Source: an uncultured Oscillospiraceae bacterium (GTDB taxonomy: Bacteria > Bacillota > Clostridia > Oscillospirales > Ruminococcaceae). From it: 7,433 nt of DNA. Under the pieces are notes generated by a model. It was not told the DNA's origin. It made no database searches and saw only the letters and a list, made by a program, of their open reading frames with translations. Shown one piece after another: positions 1 to 5,718 of this stretch. The position numbers and the translations under genes were made by a program. Each line of letters starts with the position of its first letter. Position 1 is the first letter of the stretch. Where the stretch lies: assembly GCA_910579545.1 (NCBI GenBank), contig CAJTVI010000097.1, positions 1 to 7,433 on the forward strand. Reading direction: 5' to 3'.

Positions 1-16
1 TCCAGAAACATCGCAT

Positions 17-41
17 CCAGCAAATGCAGGGCATTTGCTGG
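17..41. repeat. Perfect 11-bp hairpin at window start
   Basis: Arms 17-27 and 31-41 are perfectly complementary (CCAGCAAATGC / GCATTTGCTGG) around a 3-nt loop. No T-run follows on either strand, so it is not an obvious intrinsic terminator. The 13-mer CAAATGCAGGGCA (21-33), which makes up most of the left arm and loop, recurs on the opposite strand at 5650-5662. The gene to its left lies outside the window, so its role is unknown. Confidence 0.6.
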
Positions 42-42
42 T

Positions 43-66
43 GGGCCAATCCCCCCAGATCGGCCC
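43..66 (-). repeat. Inverted copy of the 25-bp repeat core
   Basis: The 16-mer at 51-66 (CCCCCCAGATCGGCCC) is the exact reverse complement of the core at 5563-5578 and 5588-5603. The adjoining GGGCC at 43-47 makes the site itself weakly palindromic. This is a single copy here against three tandem copies 5.5 kb away, which suggests a dispersed sequence family in this genome. Confidence 0.55.
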
Positions 67-84
67 ATTGCCCATTGCCCATTG
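64..84. repeat. Three tandem copies of CCCATTG
   Basis: Three perfect, contiguous 7-bp units occupy 64-70, 71-77 and 78-84. It is a short intergenic microsatellite immediately before the terminator at 94-150, with no visible function. Confidence 0.7.
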
Positions 85-93
85 CCCCCACGC

Positions 94-150
94 AAAAAAG
101 CCGCCGCGGCTTCCCGGTTCTGCAACCGGGCGGGCCGCGGCGGCCTTTTG
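94..150 (-). terminator. Intrinsic terminator for the leftward operon
   Basis: A long two-tier hairpin has outer arms at 100-110 and 134-144 (GCCGCCGCGGC / GCCGCGGCGGC, perfect) and inner arms at 113-119 and 124-130 (CCCGGTT / AACCGGG). Read on the minus strand, the hairpin is followed by six T residues (complement of 94-99), as expected for Rho-independent termination of the permease transcript ending at 281. The TTTT at 146-149 means it may also stop rightward transcripts. Confidence 0.85.
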
Positions 151-280
151 TTCAGTTTGCATCCCTTAACAGGGGGCGGCACGCCGTCAGGCAATGCCTT
201 CCGCTGTCAAGCTCCGCATCCCCCTTAAGGGGATGCCTGCACCGTTTTTTGCGGGCGGTATTCCGCCCCGCGCGGGCAGC
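151..280. other. Permease 3' untranslated region with two hairpins
   Basis: No gene is supported in these 130 bases between the permease stop codon and the terminator. An 8-bp hairpin lies at 216-236 (GCATCCCC / GGGGATGC, loop CTTAA). A second, with one bulge, lies at 251-271 just after a T6 run at 245-250 on the plus strand. Neither has a T-run in the right place to terminate transcription. They may protect the mRNA 3' end, which is inference. Confidence 0.45.
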
Positions 281-1636
281 TTACACAAACAGCGAGACGA
301 TAAAGAGCAGGATGATGATGGTAACGCCCATCACGGCGGTCATGCCGGTCTGGCACCTGTAGGCTTCCTCGGTCTTCATGTCCGAGAACTGGGAGACGAC
401 CCAGAAGTAGGAGTCGTTGGCGTGGGACGCCACCATCGAGCCGGCGCCGATGGCCAGCACCACCAGCACCCGGGCCAGCGGGCTGGTAAAGCCCATCGAG
501 GCCATCAGGGGGGCCATCATGCCGGCGGTGGTGATCATCGCAACGGTCGAGGCGCCCATGGCCAGCTTGAGGATCATGGCAATGATGAAGGGGATCAGCA
601 CGCCGATGCCGGTGTTCACCAGCCCGCCCACCGAGTCAGCGATGGGCAGCAGCTTGAGGATCGCGCCGAAGGAGCCGCCCGCGCCGGTGATGGCGAGGAT
701 GCCGGCCGAGTCGGTGACGCCCTGGGTGATCCACTTGAGGGTGTTGTCCTTTTCACTGGCGGGGATCAGGCTCATCGAGAGGAAGACGCCGCCCAGCAGC
801 GCCACCTCGGGCTTACCGATGAACTTGATGAGGGTGGCAAAGAAGCCGGTGCCGAAGGGGTCGCCCGGGAAACCGGCCACAGAGGCCAGGGCGATCAGGA
901 TGATGGGCAGCAGGATGGGCGCAAAGCTCTGCGCAGCGCCGGGCAGCTTGCCGTACTTCTGCTGCAGCTCCTCGTAAGTATACTCGGAGTTGGCGGGGAT
1001 GTCGATCTTGCTCGAGACCTTGAGGGCGTAGAGCACGGCCACCGCCACGGCGGGGATCGAGACGATCAGGCCAACCAGGATGGTCAGGCCCAGGTCGGCC
1101 TCGAGGGTGCCGGCCATCGCGATGGGGCCGGGGGTGGGCGGCACGAGGCAGTGGGTGGCGTACAAGCCGCCGGACAGGGCGGTGGCCATCACGGCCAGCG
1201 AGATGTTGGACTGGGCGGCCAGCGCGCGGCTGATGGGCGAGAGCACCACGAAGCCGGAATCACAGAACACCGGGATGCCGGTGACATAGCCCATGGCGCC
1301 CATGGCCACGACGCTGTTCTTTTTGCCAACGATGTTCAGGATGGTGTTGGCCATGGTCAGCGCGGCGCCGGTCTTTTCCAGGATGGTGCCGATGATGGTA
1401 CCGCACAGGATCACGATACCGATGCTGGTCATGATGCTGCCAAAGCCGCTCTTGACCGTGTCGATCACGACCGCCGGGGTCAGCTCGGACTCGGGGAACG
1501 CGATGCCCCAGACAAGGCCCACCAGGATGGCGATCAGGGTCATGACGATGAAGGGATGCATCTTGAGCTTGGAGATGGCGTAGACCATCAGCAGCACCGA
1601 CGCAATGATCAGCGCGAACAGAAAGAATGTTTGCAT
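281..1636 (-). CDS. GntP-family gluconate/sugar-acid:H+ symporter
   Basis: This is a 451-residue, strongly hydrophobic inner-membrane protein of the usual length for the GntP permease family (GntP, GntT, LdrP-like members), which import gluconate or related hydroxy acids with protons. The first segment (about residues 3-22, FFLFALIIASVLLMVYAI) is a clean transmembrane helix, and a dozen or so hydrophobic segments follow. Typical family stretches are GYVTGIPVFCDSGFVVLSP, then THCLVPPTPGP, then TGAGGSFGAIL, then SHANDSYFWVVSQFS near the C-terminus. The start is supported by AAGGAGG at 1644-1650 on the minus strand, seven bases before the ATG. The neighbouring CdaR-like regulator suggests a sugar-acid or glycerate-type substrate, but sequence alone does not tell gluconate, glycerate and other hydroxy acids apart. 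TAA at 281-283 is followed by the terminator at 94-150. Confidence 0.93.
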   Translation of the reverse strand: MQTFFLFALIIASVLLMVYAISKLKMHPFIVMTLIAILVGLVWGIAFPESELTPAVVIDTVKSGFGSIMTSIGIVILCGTIIGTILEKTGAALTMANTILNIVGKKNSVVAMGAMGYVTGIPVFCDSGFVVLSPISRALAAQSNISLAVMATALSGGLYATHCLVPPTPGPIAMAGTLEADLGLTILVGLIVSIPAVAVAVLYALKVSSKIDIPANSEYTYEELQQKYGKLPGAAQSFAPILLPIILIALASVAGFPGDPFGTGFFATLIKFIGKPEVALLGGVFLSMSLIPASEKDNTLKWITQGVTDSAGILAITGAGGSFGAILKLLPIADSVGGLVNTGIGVLIPFIIAMILKLAMGASTVAMITTAGMMAPLMASMGFTSPLARVLVVLAIGAGSMVASHANDSYFWVVSQFSDMKTEEAYRCQTGMTAVMGVTIIILLFIVSLFV

Positions 1637-1945
1637 GATGTTTCCTCCTTCTTGCTTGGTGTGGGAGCGGCCGCGGCTGCCCGCGCGCTCTGCGCGCGGC
1701 GGGCCAAGGCCCCTCCCCGGACAATTGCCGGAAGCCCCCGCCGGCAGGCCCGCCCTGCGGTGCAGAAGGCGGCTTTGCGCCCCGCGCCCCGCCCGGCCGT
1801 TCTGCCAAAGGGTGTGCTTCCGTTTTGCAAGGCAAAAGCGTCCAACGCGCCGCGGCCCCGCCCGTCCGCCGCGCCGCCCGGGAGGATCCCGGCCTTCCGG
1901 CCGGTGCCCCCAGGGCTGTTTTACGCCTTTTGCCCTGTCGCTGAT
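1637..1945. other. Long GC-rich spacer between regulator and permease
   Basis: This 309-bp gap is very G+C-rich and holds no supported gene; the open frames across it have compositionally biased translations and no family resemblance. It is crowded with hairpins. One has perfect 8-bp arms at 1681-1688 and 1692-1699 (CCGCGCGC / GCGCGCGG). A CCGGCC/GGCCGG palindrome lies near 1890-1905, and a CGTTTTGC/GCAAAA stem-loop near 1823-1840. No convincing -35/-10 pair is visible on the minus strand. The permease could therefore be read through from the regulator with a structured leader, or have a poorly conserved or activator-dependent promoter here. Confidence 0.5.
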
Positions 1946-3106
1946 TTAAGCGCCCGGCCCGCCCTCCTTTTGGGGCGCGGCGGGCGGCGTTTTGGGGGAC
2001 GCCCCCCGCCTGCCGGACCGGTGGTACTCCAGCAGCAGCCGCACCAGCAGCTCCTGCTCAAACCCGCTGCAGTGCTCGGCCCCCATGGCCTCCAGCAGCC
2101 GGCGCACCCGGTATTGCAGGGTGTTTTTGTGGATAAAGAGCAGCCCGGCCGCCCTGGCCACGCTGCGCTCACAGTCGTAATAGCAGCCGGCGGTTTTGAG
2201 CACCGCGTCCAGCTCGCCGGTCCGGAAGGCCGCCGCCAGCCTGGCGTAGAGCGCCTCCAAAAAGGGGGCGCTGTCGGCCGACAGGGTGCACAGCATGTAC
2301 CCGCAGCGCACCGGCAGCTCCCGCAGGTCGTTCAGCGGGCCGGCGCACCGCTCGTCCAGCCGGCAGGCCTGCTCGTACCGGGCCGGCACCTCCCAAAGGC
2401 TGCCGCAGCTGTCGCTTACCGACACCCGGCACTGTTCCAGCAGCGCCGGGTCCAGCCGGCGGGGCGGCAGGGTACCGCCCCGCACGATCACCAGCCGCTC
2501 GTCCAGCATGCCGTAGATATCCTGCCCGGCCTGCAAAAGGCCCTGCCGGCCCAAAAGCTCCAGCAGCTGGGCCTGCCCGCCCTCCTGCAAAGGGGTTTTA
2601 AGGCGCAGCACCAGCACGGTGTAGGGGGGCTGGGGCCGCAGATTCAAAGTGTCCATCAGCCGCTGGGCGCGGGCCATCGAATCCTCGCTGGGGGCCAGCA
2701 AAAACCGCAGCAGCCGCACCCGCAGCTCGGCCGCGGCCAGCCGCGGGCTGGCCATCGCCTCCAGCTGGATGTACTTTGCGGCGTACACCTCCAGCAGCCG
2801 CGCAAGCGACTGGATCTCGGCCGGGTCGCCGTAAAGGCCCACCACCCCAAACAGCGCGCCATTGACCCGCAGGGGCATGTTGCAGCCCTCTTTGGCGCCG
2901 GGGTACTGGTCCAGCTGGTCGGGCCGGATGGTCACCGGCCGGCCGGTCTGCACCGCCTCGAGCGCGCCGGCATGGAAGGTGCCCACCCGGCTCTTGTCGC
3001 TCGAGGCCACGATCACGCCCTCGGTGTTCATGATGTTGACGGTGCGCCCGCCCACAAGGCTCGCGGTGATGTCCACCAGCTCCTTGGCCAGTTCCTCCAG
3101 CAGCAT
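1946..3106 (-). CDS. CdaR-family sugar-diacid transcriptional regulator
   Basis: This 386-residue protein has the CdaR/PucR layout. Residues 2 to about 135 match a sugar-diacid recognition domain (LVGGRTVNIMNTEGVIVASS, then VGTFHAGALEAVQTGRPVTI and GCNMPLRVNGALFGVVGLYG). A variable middle follows, then a PucR-type C-terminal helix-turn-helix at about 298-362 with the diagnostic FIHKNTLQYRVRRL. CdaR proteins activate sugar-acid (glucarate, galactarate, glycerate) uptake and catabolism genes when ligand binds, so the permease downstream is the likely target. The start at 3106 is preceded by GGAG on the minus strand (3114-3117) at about 7 bases. The last 20 or so residues are a Pro/Gly/Arg-rich tail beyond the helix-turn-helix, probably unstructured. 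The ligand cannot be deduced from sequence. Confidence 0.92.
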   Translation of the reverse strand: MLLEELAKELVDITASLVGGRTVNIMNTEGVIVASSDKSRVGTFHAGALEAVQTGRPVTIRPDQLDQYPGAKEGCNMPLRVNGALFGVVGLYGDPAEIQSLARLLEVYAAKYIQLEAMASPRLAAAELRVRLLRFLLAPSEDSMARAQRLMDTLNLRPQPPYTVLVLRLKTPLQEGGQAQLLELLGRQGLLQAGQDIYGMLDERLVIVRGGTLPPRRLDPALLEQCRVSVSDSCGSLWEVPARYEQACRLDERCAGPLNDLRELPVRCGYMLCTLSADSAPFLEALYARLAAAFRTGELDAVLKTAGCYYDCERSVARAAGLLFIHKNTLQYRVRRLLEAMGAEHCSGFEQELLVRLLLEYHRSGRRGASPKTPPAAPQKEGGPGA

Positions 3107-3127
3107 GCGTTTTCTCCAGATGATCCT

Positions 3128-3203
3128 TTACAGGGGCCCGCCGGCGGCCCTCTGCCGCCCTCCGGGTCTGCCGCCGCCTTTCAATGCGGCCGGCCCTCTG
3201 TAA
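3128..3203 (-). other. Intercistronic inverted repeat after hydrolase gene
   Basis: TTACAGGGG (3128-3136) pairs with CCTCTGTAA (3195-3203) through nine positions including one G-T wobble, and pairing continues inward through CGCCGG and GGCCGG with a bulge. It fills almost the whole 100-bp gap between the hydrolase stop and the regulator start. The loop contains direct repeats of GGCGGCAGA on the minus strand. No T-run follows, so it is more likely an RNA-processing or stability hairpin or a weak attenuator than a terminator; that role is inference. Confidence 0.5.
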
Positions 3204-3206
3204 CCC

Positions 3207-4031
3207 TTACAAAAAGATGCAGTCCCCCGCCGCCAGATGGCAGCCGCTGGCGCCCGCCGCGCGCACCGCGCACTCGGCCGCCTCGCCCGAGCAGTGGCCA
3301 AGGCCCAGGGTCTCAAGCCCCATCGCCCGCAGCCCCCGCACCGTCTCCTCGATCCGCGCGCCGTCCGCCTCGGCCAGGTGGGTGCCGCCAAACACCGCCC
3401 GCACCGGCCGGCCCAGAGCGGCATGCACCGTCTCGATCATGTTCAGGATGCCCGGGTGGGAGCAGCCCACCAGCACGGCCAGCCCGTCCCCGGCCGCAAG
3501 GGCCAGGCAGATCTCGTCGGCAAAATCGTCCCGCACAAAGCCGTCCGGCGTCTGGCGCACGAACCGCTCCGGGATGGTCTCAAAGGGATGGGTTCGGGCA
3601 AAGCCGCCCACCAAAAACACCCCCGGGGCGATCTCGCACCTGCCCTCCACCACCCGGTGGCTGACCCCGTGCCCGGCCAGAAAGCCCTCGTCGAACCCGG
3701 CCGAGAGGTCGGTGTACCGCACCCCGTCGCAGGCGTATTTCGGTTCAAAAAAGTGCGGGCCGGTGTACAAGACCCGGCTGCCCAGCCCGGCCTCCAGCAG
3801 GTCGCGGTAGCCGGCCGCGTGGTCATAGTGGCTGTGGCTCAGCACCACCGCGTCCAGCCCGCCCAGCCTCCGGCCCAGCCGGTGGGCGTTCTGCAGCGGC
3901 GCGGCGCCGGCGCCGCAGTCGAACAGGATGCTGCGGCCCTCCCATTCCAGCAGGTAACTCAGCCCATGCTCGGCGATGAGGGCCTTGTTTTCCGACCGTA
4001 CATTGTCCATAAGGGCTGTTATCCGTACCAT
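3207..4031 (-). CDS. MBL-fold metallohydrolase, COG1237 type
   Basis: This 274-residue cytoplasmic protein has the metallo-beta-lactamase fold signature HSHYDH at residues 66-71, preceded by the DCGAG strand-turn at 38-42. Further probable metal ligands or active-site residues are in GCSHPG (189-194), GGTHL (215-219) and GHCSG (245-249). This set and the N-terminus (VRITALMDN) match the COG1237 group, whose archaeal members are annotated as dihydropterin ribofuranosyl-aminobenzene phosphate synthases. In Bacillota the substrate is generally unknown, so only 'metal-dependent hydrolase' is safe. The start at 4031 has just a weak GGCGGGG-like ribosome site, but the N-terminus fits the family. 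It is the first gene of the leftward set, 70 or so bases below a promoter with a perfect TATAAT. A functional link to the regulator and permease downstream is not shown by sequence. Confidence 0.9.
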   Translation of the reverse strand: MVRITALMDNVRSENKALIAEHGLSYLLEWEGRSILFDCGAGAAPLQNAHRLGRRLGGLDAVVLSHSHYDHAAGYRDLLEAGLGSRVLYTGPHFFEPKYACDGVRYTDLSAGFDEGFLAGHGVSHRVVEGRCEIAPGVFLVGGFARTHPFETIPERFVRQTPDGFVRDDFADEICLALAAGDGLAVLVGCSHPGILNMIETVHAALGRPVRAVFGGTHLAEADGARIEETVRGLRAMGLETLGLGHCSGEAAECAVRAAGASGCHLAAGDCIFL

Positions 4032-4106
4032 TGGCCCCGCCTGCCTTTTTTGTAAGATTTGTCGATTGTTTCCAATATTTATGTCGCATGATGAAGTATA
4101 TATGAC

Positions 4107-4135
4107 ATTATAGCCGATAATCCCGCAAAATGGAA
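4107..4135 (-). promoter_or_regulatory. Promoter of the leftward hydrolase gene
   Basis: On the minus strand a perfect TATAAT (4107-4112) sits 17 bases after TTCCAT (4130-4135), a poor -35. The predicted start near 4100 gives a leader of roughly 70 nt before the ATG at 4031. The surrounding 4050-4215 is markedly AT-rich against the rest of the window, as expected for a divergent promoter region. A possible rightward promoter overlaps it (ATGACA at 4102-4107, CAAAAT at 4126-4131, 18-bp spacing), but this is weak. Confidence 0.55.
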
Positions 4136-4164
4136 CCCTCCCGCATTGTTACAAAGGATAAAAT

Positions 4165-4224
4165 ATGGACAAATTTTTAATAAAGGTTTGTTTTGCAGGC
4201 GGAATCATTTTGGGCCTGCTCTGA
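4165..4224 (+). CDS. Possible 19-residue hydrophobic small protein
   Basis: An ATG at 4165 opens a 19-codon frame, MDKFLIKVCFAGGIILGLL, closed by TGA at 4222-4224. AAAGGA (4153-4158) lies six bases upstream, an ideal ribosome-site spacing. The peptide has a charged N-terminus followed by a single hydrophobic run (about residues 8-19), like a tiny membrane-associated protein or a truncated signal/leader peptide. It lies in the divergent AT-rich region, where a possible rightward promoter exists. I do not recognise a family. Short frames with good spacing do arise by chance in AT-rich DNA, so this is a candidate only. Confidence 0.3.
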   Translation: MDKFLIKVCFAGGIILGLL

Positions 4225-4225
4225 T

Positions 4226-4255
4226 AAAAAGGGCCGCCGCGCCCGCAAAGCGGCC
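4226..4255 (-). terminator. Leftward terminator-like hairpin
   Basis: GGCCGC (4232-4237) and GCGGCC (4250-4255) form a 6-bp GC stem. On the minus strand the stem is followed by C and five T residues (complement of 4226-4230). There is no annotated leftward gene upstream of it. It could end leftward transcripts coming out of element A (4304-4569), or insulate the hydrolase promoter from antisense read-through. Its position just after the stop of the 19-codon frame may be incidental. Confidence 0.4.
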
Positions 4256-4303
4256 GGGGCCGCCGCCAGGGAGTGTCCATTTCAAGGGATATTAGGGTGT
4301 TAA

Positions 4304-4569
4304 GGCCGGGTGCGGGGGAGAGTCTCGAAAGGCTTTCGGGAAGCGGCGGTGAGATAAGAAAACAAAGATTCCAAATAAAATTTGATTTACCGAAAATTCG
4401 CTGGGCGGCCGCAGCCGCAAGGAAGAAAAGTGCAGCAAGCCTTGATGGCTTGCAAGCTTTTCTGACGCAGCGGATGCGGCTGACCAGTAGAATGGGCGGC
4501 TTTGTTTTCTTGTTGAACCGCCGCTAAGGGGTCCTGTTGCCTTGAGAGACTGCTCCCACGCGCCCGGCC
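4304..4569. repeat. Element A: 266-bp nested fold-back with shared core
   Basis: Three tiers of inverted repeats enclose a hairpin core. Outer arms are 4304-4332 and 4541-4569 (GGCCGGG.GCG..GGGAG / AGTCTC, with gaps and mismatches). Middle arms are 4342-4367 and 4500-4525 (AGCGGCGGT, six unpaired bases, AGAAAACAAAG on both). Inner stems are CAGCCGCA 4412-4419 with TGCGGCTG 4475-4482, AGAAAAG 4424-4430 with CTTTTCT 4457-4463, and GCAAGCC 4435-4441 with GGCTTGC 4447-4453 around loop TTGAT. Positions 4417-4478 align without gaps to 5773-5834 of element B, 45 of 62 identical. The left side carries an extra AT-rich stretch of about 25 bp (4368-4395). No target duplication is evident. It could be a degenerate fold-back/MITE or a structured RNA. 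Open frames across it look spurious. Confidence 0.7.
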
Positions 4570-4616
4570 GGCGGCCATTGCTCCCCGGTTTGGGAACTCC
4601 CCGCCGCCAAAGGTGC

Positions 4617-4645
4617 TTGTGCCAAAGGCGCGGCGCGTGTATAAT
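4617..4645 (+). promoter_or_regulatory. Promoter of the TPR-like membrane protein gene
   Basis: TTGTGC (4617-4622) is followed after 17 bases by a perfect TATAAT (4640-4645). Transcription would begin near 4652, leaving a leader of about 52 nt. The leader contains a 6-bp GC hairpin, CCCCGC (4664-4669) with GCGGGG (4673-4678), placed 6 bases before the GGGGAGGGG ribosome site (4685-4693), close enough to affect translation initiation. Confidence 0.65.
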
Positions 4646-4703
4646 AGGCGGTAACAGGGGCGGCCCCGCGCGGCGGGGCGGCCATGGGGAGGGGATTTTT
4701 GGC

Positions 4704-5522
4704 ATGATCCGGGGATTTTGGCAGAGCCGGCTGGCGGCCGGCGGGATCTTTGCGGCCATGGCGGGGGTAGCGGTATTTGTGTGGGTGCGGGACCAGGGCA
4801 TGCCGGTCTATATCCCGCTGCTGGCCACCGTGCTGCTGCTGGCGCTGGGGGCGGTATCGGGCAAGCTGGCCGGCAACATCCTGGCGAACCATCTCAACGC
4901 AAAGTGCCTGGCCCTTTTGCACATCAAGCTGGACCCGGCCGCCTTTTTGGCCGCCTACGAGCCGGTGCCGCCCCGGCTGGATCCGGCCAGCCAGAGCTAC
5001 GCGGTGGCCTGCGCCTATCTGGCGGACGGGTACGCGGCGGCCGGCGAGTACCAGAAGGCCATGGCGGCGCTCTGTCCAAGCTTTGCCGGCAAAAAGGGCG
5101 GGGAGGATCTTTCGCTTAAAGGGCTGTATTACAACAACCTGGCGGCCTACCGCCTGGGCAGCGAGGACGCCGCCGGGGCGGCCGAGGCGCTCGGTGAGCT
5201 GGAAAAGGTAGTGGAGCAGTGCCGCACGGCCAAGCCTGAGTTTGCCAAAAACATGGCGGCCAACCTGCGGTTTTACCGCAACTGGCAGGCCTGCCTTGCG
5301 GGCACAAAGGTGGAGGGGGAATGGCTGGCCGCCGAGCTGCCCAAGGCCCCCTACCAGCTGCGCCGGCTGGAGCTGTTAAAGGTGCTGGCCCTCTACGAGC
5401 TCAAAAAGGGGCGCTTGGGCCGCGCCCGCGAGCATCTGGAGGCCCTGCAGCGGTTTGCCGGCAAAACCTGCTACGGCCCCTGGGCCGAACAGGCCCTCGC
5501 CGCCCTGCCGCCCCGCGGCTGA
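4704..5522 (+). CDS. Two-TM protein with TPR-like helical repeats, unknown role
   Basis: I do not recognise a named family. The ATG at 4704 is preferred because GGGGAGGGG (4685-4693) precedes it and a promoter ends near 4645; the frame stays open upstream, but that extension crosses the promoter. The 272-residue product has two N-terminal membrane segments at about 11-28 (AAGGIFAAMAGVAVFVWV) and 36-59 (YIPLLATVLLLALGAVSG), with a short loop between, so the rest (about 60-272) should be cytoplasmic. That part is helical, with TPR-like pairs: YAVACAYLADGYAAAGEYQKAMAAL (about 99-123, split by Gly/Ala helices), then GLYYNNLAAYRLGSEDAAGA (140-159), then LELLKVLALYELKKGRLGRA (222-241). A scaffold or protein-interaction role is inferred from this layout. 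No enzyme motif is visible. It appears monocistronic. Confidence 0.8.
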   Translation: MIRGFWQSRLAAGGIFAAMAGVAVFVWVRDQGMPVYIPLLATVLLLALGAVSGKLAGNILANHLNAKCLALLHIKLDPAAFLAAYEPVPPRLDPASQSYAVACAYLADGYAAAGEYQKAMAALCPSFAGKKGGEDLSLKGLYYNNLAAYRLGSEDAAGAAEALGELEKVVEQCRTAKPEFAKNMAANLRFYRNWQACLAGTKVEGEWLAAELPKAPYQLRRLELLKVLALYELKKGRLGRAREHLEALQRFAGKTCYGPWAEQALAALPPRG

Positions 5523-5528
5523 GCCGGG

Positions 5529-5603
5529 GAACGCGTTTGGCCAATCTGGGGGGCATGCTTTTGGGCCGATCTGGGGGGCTCGCGTTTGGGCCGATCTGGG
5601 GGG
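5529..5603 (+). repeat. Three tandem 25-bp repeats
   Basis: Units lie at 5529-5553, 5554-5578 and 5579-5603, each ending in TTTGGGCCGATCTGGGGGG or a close variant (the first unit has TTGGCCAATC). The period is exactly 25 bp. The core GGGCCGATCTGGGGGG is identical in units two and three and recurs inverted at 51-66. The array starts six bases after the stop codon of the preceding gene, so it would be in that gene's 3' UTR. Confidence 0.8.
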
Positions 5604-5615
5604 CTCGCCCCCCAG
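5596..5615. repeat. GC palindrome closing the 25-bp array
   Basis: CTGGGGGGC (5596-5604) and GCCCCCCAG (5607-5615) form nine perfect pairs around a two-base centre; in RNA this would be eight pairs with a CTCG loop. It uses the end of the third 25-bp unit as its left arm. No T-run follows, so it is at best a weak terminator or a 3'-end stabilising hairpin for the gene ending at 5522. Confidence 0.5.
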
Positions 5616-5686
5616 ACCCCCGACACATGGATAATATCTTGTCATCATCTGCCCTGCATTTGATGGCAGGAGCAGCTTCCCCTCAA

Positions 5687-5710
5687 CGCCGCGCGGTACA
5701 CCGCGCGGCG
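5687..5710. repeat. Perfect 11-bp GC palindrome
   Basis: CGCCGCGCGGT (5687-5697) and ACCGCGCGGCG (5700-5710) are perfectly complementary around two bases. The flanks TTCCC and GGGAA could extend the stem across a short internal loop. It ends eight bases before element B. No T-run is present on either strand, so a classical intrinsic terminator is not supported, though it is the strongest hairpin in the 5523-5718 spacer. Confidence 0.55.
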
Positions 5711-5718
5711 GGAAAATA

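Noticed and set aside
1824..1840. A possible third copy of the A/B core (TGCAAGGCAAAA shared with element B)
   Set aside because: Only 12 bases match, they sit in a simple local stem-loop, and neither the inner hairpin nor the flanking stems of the core are present.
194..3664. A 1156-codon plus-strand open frame over the left half
   Set aside because: It is antisense to three well-supported minus-strand genes. Its translation is His/Gly/Asp/Gln-rich junk typical of the opposite strand of high-GC genes, with no domain.
4133..4265. A riboswitch upstream of the small ORF or hydrolase gene
   Set aside because: The leaders are too short and I see no known aptamer core; only the simple hairpin at 4226-4255 is supported.
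4273..4527. An 84-codon plus-strand frame over element A
   Set aside because: It starts at GTG with a poor ribosome site, is built entirely from the inverted-repeat arms and core, and resembles no protein. The fold-back structure explains the sequence better.
4292..4801. A 169-codon minus-strand frame over element A and the downstream promoter
   Set aside because: It runs antisense through a good promoter and the start of the TPR-like gene, and its content is the reverse of the repeat element.
5596..5710. Intrinsic terminators at the two GC palindromes
   Set aside because: Stems are strong but neither strand has a U-tract after them, so only hairpins are reported.
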